Positions 9,069-16,334 of a stretch of DNA of 64,000 nt are shown piece after piece. The DNA is taken from contig UBYX01000046.1 of assembly GCA_900469955.1 (NCBI GenBank), positions 1 through 64,000 on the forward strand. The letters run 5' to 3'. A model generated the notes under the pieces. It did not search any database and was not told the DNA's origin. It saw nothing but the letters and a program-made list of their open reading frames with translations. The position numbers and the translations under genes are program-made. Numbering within the stretch: position 1 is the first letter of the stretch; each line of letters begins with the position of its first letter. The stretch comes from Hyphomicrobiales bacterium (GTDB lineage: Bacteria; Pseudomonadota; Alphaproteobacteria; Rhizobiales; Rhizobiaceae).

Positions 9069-9524
9069 ATGATATCTCAGAAAGCGAAATACGCGTTGCG
9101 GGCGCTTGCCGCCCTGGCGCAGGGCGATCCTGATGTGCCGATGCTGATCTCCGAGATCGCCGTCCAGCAGAGCATCCCGAAGAAGTTCCTGGAGCAGATC
9201 CTGCTCGACCTCAAGCGTTCGGGCATCGTTGTCAGCCGCCGAGGCAAGCAGGGCGGATACCTGCTCCTGAAGCCCGCCGACGCGATCACCTTCGGCGAAG
9301 TGCTGCGCCTGGTGGACGGACCGATAGCGCCGCTTCCTTGCCTGTCCCAGACCGCCTACCGCAGATGCGAGGATTGCGACGGCGAGCATCTATGCGAGAT
9401 CCGCCATGTCTTCGCCCGCGTCGCCGATGCCACCCGCGAAGTGCTGTTCAACACGACGATTGCCGATGCGATCGGGGGTGCCGGAGAAACACAGGCTCCC
9501 GTCCGCGAGCTTCTGACGGCTTGA
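9069..9524 (+). CDS. Rrf2-family iron-sulfur transcriptional regulator
   Basis: A 151-residue winged-helix regulator of the Rrf2/IscR family. The N-terminus (ISQKAKYALRAL) and the recognition region (SGIVVSRRGKQGGYLL) are typical. Four cysteines, at about residues 91, 100, 103 and 109 (PCLSQTAYRRCEDC, then HLC), could hold a cluster or sense redox state. It is divergent from cysH-cysD-cysN, so control of sulfate reduction by cysteine or Fe-S status is the likely role; that is inference from position and family. Translation may begin at ATG 9069 or at the GTG three bases upstream; neither has a strong Shine-Dalgarno site. Confidence 0.85.
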   Translation: MISQKAKYALRALAALAQGDPDVPMLISEIAVQQSIPKKFLEQILLDLKRSGIVVSRRGKQGGYLLLKPADAITFGEVLRLVDGPIAPLPCLSQTAYRRCEDCDGEHLCEIRHVFARVADATREVLFNTTIADAIGGAGETQAPVRELLTA

Positions 9525-9534
9525 AGGCTGCCTC

Positions 9535-9562
9535 TTGGCGGTGTACCAATTTTTGGTATAAT
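9535..9562 (+). promoter_or_regulatory. parDE promoter and operator
   Basis: TTGGCG (9535-9540), a 16-bp spacer and a perfect TATAAT (9557-9562) make a strong sigma-70 promoter. The perfect inverted repeat TACCAA-TTT-TTGGTA (9544-9558) lies in the spacer and touches the -10 box, which is where an autoregulating ParD would block transcription. Confidence 0.75.
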
Positions 9563-9581
9563 GCCGGGTAGGAGATATGCC

Positions 9582-9827
9582 ATGGCTCGCAATACATCGG
9601 TTTCCCTTGGCGACCATTTCGCCGACTTCATTGACGACCAAGTCGAAAGCGGCCGATACGGGTCCGCCAGTGACGTGGTCCGGGCCGGCCTGCGCCTGCT
9701 TGAAGAGCATGAGGCGCGCGTCGAGACCTTACGGAGTGCGTTGATTGCGGGTGAGGAGTCCGGTGCTCCGCAACCTTTCGACAACGATGCCTTCCTGAAG
9801 CGGATGCACGAGCGCCATGGCCGGTAG
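9582..9827 (+). CDS. parD: ParD-family antitoxin
   Basis: An 81-residue antitoxin. The N-terminus (MARNTSVSLGDHFADFID) is the ribbon-helix-helix DNA-binding segment of CopG/ParD proteins. The C-terminal half is charged and helical and would wrap around ParE. The start at 9582 is preceded by GGAG; the upstream in-frame codon at 9561 lies inside the -10 region. It overlaps the toxin gene by 11 nt, the usual coupling in type II toxin-antitoxin operons. A palindrome overlapping the promoter points to autorepression. Confidence 0.92.
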   Translation: MARNTSVSLGDHFADFIDDQVESGRYGSASDVVRAGLRLLEEHEARVETLRSALIAGEESGAPQPFDNDAFLKRMHERHGR

Positions 9828-10116
9828 TCCCGGGCACTACAGGCTCTCACCTTTGGCGGAAGCCGACCTGGAGAAGATCTGGTCTTACACAGTGGAAGCT
9901 TGGTCCTGGGAGCAAGCAGAGCGCTATCACGCCGAGATGCTCGATATTTTCGCTCGCCTTGCGGCCCGCCAACTGAGCGGGCGCCGAATTGACGTCCGAG
10001 AGGGATATCTGAAATATCCGGTCGGCTCTCACTTCGTATTCTATCGGCTCGGCACGGGCGGTATCGAGGTCATCCGAATTCTCCACCAGCGCATGGACGC
10101 AAGCCGCTATCTTTAG
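9817..10116 (+). CDS. parE: ParE-family toxin
   Basis: A 99-residue RelE/ParE-superfamily toxin. The N-terminus (YRLSPLAEADLEKIW) and the C-terminal pattern (VFYRLGTGGIEVIRILHQRMD) are characteristic of ParE. Family members poison DNA gyrase and are neutralised by ParD. The start lies within the last codons of parD. Length is normal and no disruption is visible, so the pair looks intact and may act as a chromosomal stability or stress module. Confidence 0.92.
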   Translation: MAGSPGHYRLSPLAEADLEKIWSYTVEAWSWEQAERYHAEMLDIFARLAARQLSGRRIDVREGYLKYPVGSHFVFYRLGTGGIEVIRILHQRMDASRYL

Positions 10117-10186
10117 CGCAGGCAGCATCGGTAAGGGCGGGCAGCAGATCGCTGCTGCGAGCATGATGCCGCCTGCAGGATCGTGA

Positions 10187-10669
10187 TTACGAAATCGCAG
10201 TTATTTCCAGTTCCTGGTCCCCGACGTTCACCACATCCCCGACGGCTTTGCCCGTGAGAGCCCTTGCCACCGGCGACACGTAGGAAATCGATCCTGTTGT
10301 CGGGTTGGCCTCATCTTCGCCGACGATCCGATACGTCTGCACCCGCCCGTCCTCGCGGCTGAAGGTGACCGTGTTGCCGAAGGCGACGACATCCGTCGAT
10401 ATGGGGTTCGGGACGATTTGGGCGGTGCGAACTCTAGTCGCGAAGTAACGCAGATCGCGCAGCGGGCCTGCCGCCTGCCGCCGGCGTTCGTTCACGTCTT
10501 CGATCATGCCGGCAGCTTCATAAGCCTCCCGAGCCTGAGCCAATTGCAATTTGAGCGCTTTCAAGCCTGCCTCGGTCACAAGATTCAAGTGTGGCGAGAT
10601 CGGTCGGTCGGGCAGCAGGGTTTCCGCAGCGGTTTCGGCACTATCTTCCTTGGTGAAGGCTACGCTCAA
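10187..10669 (-). CDS. GreA/GreB-family transcription elongation factor-like protein
   Basis: A 160-residue protein. An N-terminal helical segment (about 25-80) corresponds to the coiled-coil and linker of Gre factors. Residues about 80-158 are the C-terminal GreA/GreB domain (TVTFSREDGRVQTYRIVG, then GSISYVSPVARALTGKAVGDVV). Gre factors stimulate cleavage of backtracked RNA by RNA polymerase; this divergent paralogue may compete for the same secondary channel. Translation is assigned to TTG 10669 because GGAG lies 7 nt upstream and the sequence after it begins SVAFTKEDSAET, a natural N-terminus. Longer extensions overlap the sulfate-binding protein promoter. Confidence 0.82.
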   Translation of the reverse strand: MSVAFTKEDSAETAAETLLPDRPISPHLNLVTEAGLKALKLQLAQAREAYEAAGMIEDVNERRRQAAGPLRDLRYFATRVRTAQIVPNPISTDVVAFGNTVTFSREDGRVQTYRIVGEDEANPTTGSISYVSPVARALTGKAVGDVVNVGDQELEITAIS

Positions 10670-10910
10670 TCTGGAACTCCGTTCAGCGTGGTATGACTTG
10701 GGGAGGTAGCGGTTGTTCCCCAGTCGTGGGAGCATGGGTGCTCCAGCGGTCACATTGCACAATAGACGAAAAATCGTTCCCGAATGCCCCAAAATCTCGA
10801 TTGTGGCCGGATTACGATTTTGCCGGATGCGGGTTTTCCGACGCGCACGTTCTGCCGCTGGGTGTAAGCTTAACCCATTCATTGCCTGCCGAACACGGTC
10901 AGAGAAACAG

Positions 10911-10932
10911 TTTTGCCTTCGTTTTGCCTTCG
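10911..10932 (+). repeat. Perfect 11-bp tandem repeat upstream of sbp
   Basis: TTTTGCCTTCG occurs twice back to back (10911-10921 and 10922-10932), about 55 bp before the sbp start. One repeat unit equals roughly one helical turn, as in direct-repeat activator sites. The remaining DNA from 10670 to 10987 holds no gene; AGGAGG at 10975-10980 is the sbp ribosome site. Confidence 0.5.
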
Positions 10933-10987
10933 ATTGACTAAGACGACTTGATCGATAGAGTTTGGCCAAACCACAGGAGGGACCTTC

Positions 10988-12022
10988 ATGTTCAGTTTTG
11001 CCCGGGGATTTGCCAAGGGATTGGGAGCGGTTGCTCTCGGTCTCTCCTTGACCGTGGGAGTGTTTACACCCGCCTTTGCCGATACCCAGCTGCTCAACGT
11101 TTCCTACGATCCGACCCGCGAACTCTATAAGGACGTCAACGCCGCGTTCGCAAAGTCTTGGAAGGCTCAAACGGGAGAAGACGTGTCGATCCGCCAGTCG
11201 CATGGCGGCTCCGGTGCACAGGCCCGCTCGGTCATCGATGGTCTGGAAGCAGATGTCGTCACCCTCGCGCTCGAAAGCGATATCAACGCGATCGAAAAGA
11301 CCGGCAAGATCAAGGCTGGCTGGCGGGCACGTCTTCCCAACAATTCTGCGCCCTATACCTCGACGATCGTCTTCCTTGTCCGCAAGGGCAATCCGAAGGG
11401 CATCAAGAATTGGGGCGACCTGGTGAAGGGCGACGTCCAGATCGTCACGCCGAACCCGAAGACATCGGGCGGCGCGCGTTGGAACTATCTCGCCGCCTGG
11501 GCCTGGGCCAACGAAGAGTTCAAGGGCGACCAGGCGAAGATTAAGAGCTATATCGCCGATCTCTATAAGCGTGCGCCCGTTCTTGACACCGGTGCACGTG
11601 GTTCGACGGTCACCTTTGCGCAGCGCCAGATCGGCGATGTGCTTCTTGCCTGGGAAAACGAGGCCTATCTGGCTGGGGAAGAATTCGGCAAGGACGCTTT
11701 CGATATCGTCGTGCCGCCGATTTCTATTCTTGCCGAGCCCCCTGTCGCCGTCGTTGATGCCAATGTCGACGCCAAGGGTACCCGCAAGCAGGCTGAGGCC
11801 TATTTACAATATCTCTATTCCGATGAGGGCCAAAACTTCGCAGCCAAGCACTTCTATCGTCCTTCGAAACGTGATGTGGTAAAACCGGAACTGCTGAAGG
11901 CTTTGCCGGACATCAAGCTTGTCACGATCGACGATCCGATCTTCGGCGGCTGGAAGAAGGCGCAGCCCGAACACTTCGGTGACGGCGGCATATTCGACCA
12001 GATCTACAAGCCCGGTAAGTAA
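10988..12022 (+). CDS. sbp: Sulfate/thiosulfate ABC transporter substrate-binding protein
   Basis: A 344-residue periplasmic protein with a Sec signal peptide (about residues 1-31, cleavage after PAFA). The mature part carries the Sbp/CysP motifs NVSYDPTRELY, SHGGSGAQARSVIDGL and NPKTSGGARWN, which form the sulfate pocket. It delivers sulfate or thiosulfate to CysT-CysW-CysA encoded directly downstream. AGGAGG lies 7 nt before ATG 10988. It leads a four-gene operon and is preceded by an 11-bp tandem repeat that could serve sulfur-responsive control. Sbp and CysP cannot be told apart from sequence reading alone. Confidence 0.95.
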   Translation: MFSFARGFAKGLGAVALGLSLTVGVFTPAFADTQLLNVSYDPTRELYKDVNAAFAKSWKAQTGEDVSIRQSHGGSGAQARSVIDGLEADVVTLALESDINAIEKTGKIKAGWRARLPNNSAPYTSTIVFLVRKGNPKGIKNWGDLVKGDVQIVTPNPKTSGGARWNYLAAWAWANEEFKGDQAKIKSYIADLYKRAPVLDTGARGSTVTFAQRQIGDVLLAWENEAYLAGEEFGKDAFDIVVPPISILAEPPVAVVDANVDAKGTRKQAEAYLQYLYSDEGQNFAAKHFYRPSKRDVVKPELLKALPDIKLVTIDDPIFGGWKKAQPEHFGDGGIFDQIYKPGK

Positions 12023-12035
12023 TTCGGAATCCTCT

Positions 12036-12893
12036 ATGACTCATAACGCCACTGCCTCATCGGCGAAGTGGCGACTGAAACAGCCGAGCATCATCCCGGG
12101 TTTCGGGTTGACGCTCGGCTTTTCGCTCGCTTACCTGTCGCTGATCATTCTTATTCCCGTTGCCGGTTTGCTCTGGCGTACCGCTGAGCTTGGCTGGAGC
12201 GGGTTCTTTGCTGTTTTGACCGATCGGCGGACACTTGATGCTCTTTATATATCCTTCGGTACCGCCTTCCTTGCCGCATTGGTCAATGTTGTCTTCGGCA
12301 CGATCCTCGCTTGGGTGCTCACTCGATACAACTTCCGCGGCAGACGCCTTATCGATGCCATGGTCGATCTGCCGTTCGCTCTGCCAACTGCAGTAGCTGG
12401 TATAGCGCTTGCTTCCCTTTATGCTCCGAACGGCTGGATCGGGTCGCTTTTTATGCCGTTCCGCATCGCCTTCACGCCCCTCGGGATTGTCATCGCACTC
12501 ATCTTCATCGGGCTACCCTTCGTGGTGCGGACCGTTCAGCCGATCATGGAGGAGATCGACCGCGAGGTGGAGGAGGCTGCCGCGACACTCGGCGCCAATC
12601 GATTCCAGGCAATCTCCAAAGTCATACTTCCCGGCCTGACGCCAGCGATCCTGACCGGTTTCGCGCTCGCCTTTGCCAGAGGCGTGGGTGAATACGGCTC
12701 GGTTATCTTCATCGCCGGCAACATTCCCTACGTTTCAGAAATTGCGCCGCTGCTGATCGTCATCCGGCTGGAGGAGTTTAACTACGCGGGCGCGACCGCG
12801 ATTGCCACGATCATGCTGCTGATCTCCTTCATGATGCTGCTCGTCATAAATCTCATTCAGGCGTGGAGCCGCAGGAGGTACGGCAATGTCTGA
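12036..12893 (+). CDS. cysT: Sulfate ABC transporter permease CysT
   Basis: A 285-residue inner-membrane permease with about six transmembrane helices. It has the binding-protein-dependent transport signature that contacts the ATPase (EEAAATLGANRFQAISKVILPG) and the CysT/CysU motif PFALPTAVAGIALASLY. With CysW it forms the sulfate channel. The start at 12036 follows sbp by 13 bp; longer upstream frames overlap sbp and are out of its frame. It overlaps cysW by 8 nt. Confidence 0.95.
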   Translation: MTHNATASSAKWRLKQPSIIPGFGLTLGFSLAYLSLIILIPVAGLLWRTAELGWSGFFAVLTDRRTLDALYISFGTAFLAALVNVVFGTILAWVLTRYNFRGRRLIDAMVDLPFALPTAVAGIALASLYAPNGWIGSLFMPFRIAFTPLGIVIALIFIGLPFVVRTVQPIMEEIDREVEEAAATLGANRFQAISKVILPGLTPAILTGFALAFARGVGEYGSVIFIAGNIPYVSEIAPLLIVIRLEEFNYAGATAIATIMLLISFMMLLVINLIQAWSRRRYGNV

Positions 12894-13755
12894 CCTTGCC
12901 CGCACTCCAAAAGTGGCCTTCCGCAATCCAGCCGATGAGGGGCGCACGACGAAGATCGTGCTGCTCCTCTTGTCTCTGGCCTTTCTCGTTTTCTTCCTTT
13001 TCCTGCCGCTCCTCTCGGTTTTCGTTGAAGCCCTTCGCGAGGGCTGGGAAACCTATTTCGAGGCCTTGGCCGAACCCGATGCCTGGGCTGCGATCCGGCT
13101 GACACTTCTGGTTGCCGCGATCGCCGTGCCACTCAATCTCGTCTTCGGGCTCTGCGCTTCCTGGGCAATCGCGAAGTTCGAATTCAAGGGCAAGGCTTTC
13201 CTGATCACACTCATCGACTTGCCGTTCTCGATCTCCCCGGTGATATCAGGCCTCGTTTATGTTCTGCTTTTCGGCTCCGGCAGCCTGCTCGGCCCGCTTC
13301 TAAAAAGCTGGGGCGTTGAGATACTCTTTGCGGTACCGGGTATCGTGTTGGCCACGGTGTTCGTGACATTTCCCTTCGTCGCGCGGGAGCTGATCCCGCT
13401 GATGCAGGACCAGGGAAGCGGCGACGAGGAGGCTGCGCTTTCGCTCGGAGCATCGGGCTGGCAGACCTTCCGCTATGTCACGCTACCCAACATCAAATGG
13501 GGCCTGCTCTATGGCGTGCTGCTCTGCAATGCCCGCGCCATGGGCGAGTTCGGCGCCGTGTCGGTAGTTTCAGGCCGCATCCGCGGGCTGACCAACACCA
13601 TGCCACTGCATGTCGAGATACTTTATAATGAATACAACATGGTAGCAGCCTTCGCGGTCGCATCGCTGCTTGCGCTGCTCGCGCTCGTCACGCTTGCACT
13701 CAAGACACTTCTCGAACTTCAGTTCGGCGCCGGCAATGCCGGCGGCAGGCATTGA
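12886..13755 (+). CDS. cysW: Sulfate ABC transporter permease CysW
   Basis: A 289-residue permease with about six transmembrane helices, partner of CysT. Motifs PFSISPVISGLVYVLLFG and the EAA loop (EEAALSLGASGWQTFRYVTLPN) are typical of CysW, as is the segment RAMGEFGAVSVVSG. Translation starts inside the cysT 3' end, which suggests coupled synthesis of the two subunits. It is followed after a short gap by cysA. Confidence 0.95.
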   Translation: MSDLARTPKVAFRNPADEGRTTKIVLLLLSLAFLVFFLFLPLLSVFVEALREGWETYFEALAEPDAWAAIRLTLLVAAIAVPLNLVFGLCASWAIAKFEFKGKAFLITLIDLPFSISPVISGLVYVLLFGSGSLLGPLLKSWGVEILFAVPGIVLATVFVTFPFVARELIPLMQDQGSGDEEAALSLGASGWQTFRYVTLPNIKWGLLYGVLLCNARAMGEFGAVSVVSGRIRGLTNTMPLHVEILYNEYNMVAAFAVASLLALLALVTLALKTLLELQFGAGNAGGRH

Positions 13756-13769
13756 AAGGTTACGCTTCG

Positions 13770-14810
13770 ATGGAAGTCACCATCAACAATATCCGCAAAG
13801 AATTCGAGCGCTTCCCGGCGCTTAACGACGTTTCGTTGAAGATCGCCTCCGGCGAACTGATCGCGCTTCTTGGGCCCTCCGGTTCGGGTAAGACAACGCT
13901 CCTGCGCCTGATTGCTGGTTTGGATTTTCCGACAGCGGGCAAGATCTTCTTCGGCGACGAGGACGCGTCTAACCATTCAGTACAGGAGCGCAATGTCGGC
14001 TTCGTCTTTCAGCACTATGCGCTGTTCCGCCACATGACCGTCGCCGAGAACATAGGTTTCGGCCTGAAGGTCCGCCCGTCGTCATCCCGTCCTCCGAAAT
14101 CCGAGATACGCCGCCGCGTCTCCGACTTACTGGACATGGTCCAGCTCGGAGGGCTTGAGAAGCGTTACCCAAACCAACTTTCAGGTGGTCAGCGCCAGCG
14201 GGTGGCCCTTGCCCGCGCCATGGCAATCGAGCCTCGCATTCTGCTGCTCGACGAACCCTTCGGCGCCCTCGACGCCAAGGTTCGCAAGGAGCTGAGGCGC
14301 TGGCTGCGGGAATTTCACGACAGGACTGGCCATACCACAGTTTTCGTGACTCATGACCAGGAAGAGGCCCTCGAGCTTGCCGATCGGGTCGTGGTCATGA
14401 GCCAGGGCAAGATTGAGCAGGTGGGGTCCGCCGACGATGTCTACGACCGCCCCGGCTCGCCGTTTGTCTTTTCCTTCATCGGGGAATCGTCGCATTTGCC
14501 GGTGGAAGTGAAAGAGAGAACCGTTCTCTTTCAGGGACAACCTATCGGCATTTCAGAATCAGTTGACGGAGGCGGGGAGCTCTTCTTCCGCCCCGAGGAT
14601 GTGTCGCTTGTCGACGCTCCGGATGCGCTGTTCGGCAAGGTCACCGCCTGCCGTCGGTTAGCAGGCACGCGCATCGCTGAGATCGACATCGCCAATGATG
14701 GTTATGCGCCTTATCACGTTGAGGTCGAGGTGTCCCTGCATGCACCGGTGGCCCTTGGCAGCGTGGTACGCTTTCGCCCGACGCGGTGGAAGGTTTTTAC
14801 GAATAACTAA
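13770..14810 (+). CDS. cysA: Sulfate/thiosulfate ABC transporter ATPase
   Basis: A 346-residue ABC ATPase energising sulfate import. Walker A is GPSGSGKT (residues 35-42), the signature is LSGGQRQR, and Walker B is ILLLDEPFGALD. The H-loop lies in FVTHDQEEALELADR. The C-terminal 100 residues form the TOBE regulatory domain. ATG 13770 (MEVTINNIRKEF) is the family-typical start, with AAAGG upstream; a TTG at 13752 overlaps the cysW end and is less likely. Last gene of the sulfate importer operon. Confidence 0.95.
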   Translation: MEVTINNIRKEFERFPALNDVSLKIASGELIALLGPSGSGKTTLLRLIAGLDFPTAGKIFFGDEDASNHSVQERNVGFVFQHYALFRHMTVAENIGFGLKVRPSSSRPPKSEIRRRVSDLLDMVQLGGLEKRYPNQLSGGQRQRVALARAMAIEPRILLLDEPFGALDAKVRKELRRWLREFHDRTGHTTVFVTHDQEEALELADRVVVMSQGKIEQVGSADDVYDRPGSPFVFSFIGESSHLPVEVKERTVLFQGQPIGISESVDGGGELFFRPEDVSLVDAPDALFGKVTACRRLAGTRIAEIDIANDGYAPYHVEVEVSLHAPVALGSVVRFRPTRWKVFTNN

Positions 14811-15014
14811 AGATCATAAATGGCTGGATGAGGTGCCGGTCGCCCCGTTGCGCCCGGCATCTACGCCTCGTTCTCAAGTGAGTAAAAGCACCAAAAGTTG
14901 ATACATGTCATTTTTTCCTTCACGGAGTGCGGGTAAATAGCGGTCGTCGCAAGCTTCGGTCCATGCGCGACGTCTAATGTGCCCGCGCAATCTTTTAATC
15001 CCGACAGGTATTCC

Positions 15015-16334
15015 ATGGCAGAGACTGCCCAAATCGACGACACGTCCGAGCCGCATAAAGGCTCGCCGGAAAGCCAGCCTGCTCATCTTGCCGTATCCCT
15101 GGCAAAGGTGTTGATCAGCCGGCTTACTCCCGGCAAAGGTGTCATCCTCTTTTTCAGCCTCATCCTCTTTACGATTGCGTTCGCCGCCAACCTCTTCCTT
15201 GAGGAGAGCCTGGCGAGACTGGGTTGGACGCTATTCCTTTCGGGTGATCCGATGCACGCGCCGTCCGGCCTTGCGTTGACGCTGCTGATCGGCACGGTCG
15301 CCACCAATCGGTTGCGGCGCCCGGCGCCGTGCCGCAAGCCCCCGTCCGACGAGGAGATGAGCCGTGCCGTGGAGATCCTCTCAACGCAGCCGAATGCAAG
15401 CGCCGGCCTGGTGCGCCTCGGCGACAAGAAGGTCCTCTTCTCCAATTGCGGCAAGGCCTTCATCATGTATGCCCAGCAGGGCCGCTCATGGGTGGCACTG
15501 TTCGACCCCGTCGGCTGCCGCAAGGCTTGGCCCGGTCTGGTGCTGAAATTCATGGAGACGGCCCGCAAGGCTGGTTGTCGCGCGGTTTTCTATCAGGTCT
15601 CACCGGAATTCCTGCCGCTGACCGTCGAAGCGGGGCTGAAGCCCTATAAGCTCGGCGAACAGGCGATCGTCGATCTTACGAGGTTCGATCTCAAGGGTGG
15701 CGCCTGGCTGAAGCTTCGCCGCTCCATCAACCGTGCGGTCCGCGACGGGCTGGAGTTCTCGATGCTGAACGCCGACGACGTGCCGGCCGTTCTCGACGAA
15801 CTGCTTTCCGTTTCCCGTACCTGGCTTGCCGCTCAGAACGCAGCGGAAAAAGGGTTTTCGCTGGGGACATTCCAGTCGCAATACGTGGCGGCAGGACCGG
15901 TGGCCGTCATCCGCCTGGAAGGCCGCATCGTCGCCTTTGCCAGCATTCTCTCGACTGCATCAGGCGGGGACGCCTTCATCGACCTGATGCGGCACCTCCC
16001 CGACACCCATCGCGGCATGATGGATCTTCTCTTCGTCCGCATCATGGAGCACATGAAGGCTGAAGGATACAAGACGCTGAACCTCGGCATGGCGCCGCTT
16101 GCCGGCCTTTCGACCCACAGCAAGGCTCCCTTCTGGAACCACGTCGGCGAGCGCATCTTCCGCAACTGCGAACGCTTTTATAATTTCCGCGGGGTGCAGG
16201 CTTTCAAGTCGAAGTTCGATCCGGACTGGCATCCGCGCTATCTCGCCGTTTCCGGCAGCGGTATGCCGGTCCTTTCGGTATTCGACATCACCATGCTCAT
16301 TGGCGGCGGCCTCAAGGGACTGTTGCGCCGATGA
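15015..16334 (+). CDS. lpiA: Lysyl-phosphatidylglycerol synthase domain protein (LpiA/MprF C-terminal type)
   Basis: A 439-residue protein. Two transmembrane segments (about 50-73 and 90-107) precede a cytoplasmic DUF2156 domain, the MprF catalytic part that transfers lysine from lysyl-tRNA to phosphatidylglycerol (segments LFSNCGKAFIMYAQQGRSWVA and LKLRRSINRAVRDGLEFS). Full-length LpiA/MprF proteins have around 850 residues with a multi-pass flippase half; that half is absent. The start at 15015 has ACAGG upstream. It overlaps acvB by 4 nt (ATGA), the conserved rhizobial lpiA-acvB arrangement linked to acid tolerance and cationic-peptide resistance. Activity without the flippase half is plausible but unproven here. 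Confidence 0.85.
   Translation: MAETAQIDDTSEPHKGSPESQPAHLAVSLAKVLISRLTPGKGVILFFSLILFTIAFAANLFLEESLARLGWTLFLSGDPMHAPSGLALTLLIGTVATNRLRRPAPCRKPPSDEEMSRAVEILSTQPNASAGLVRLGDKKVLFSNCGKAFIMYAQQGRSWVALFDPVGCRKAWPGLVLKFMETARKAGCRAVFYQVSPEFLPLTVEAGLKPYKLGEQAIVDLTRFDLKGGAWLKLRRSINRAVRDGLEFSMLNADDVPAVLDELLSVSRTWLAAQNAAEKGFSLGTFQSQYVAAGPVAVIRLEGRIVAFASILSTASGGDAFIDLMRHLPDTHRGMMDLLFVRIMEHMKAEGYKTLNLGMAPLAGLSTHSKAPFWNHVGERIFRNCERFYNFRGVQAFKSKFDPDWHPRYLAVSGSGMPVLSVFDITMLIGGGLKGLLRR

Noticed and set aside
10670..11203. Long upstream extension of the GreA-like protein
   Set aside because: It would overlap the sbp promoter and coding start antisense; the TTG 10669 with GGAG gives the natural family length.
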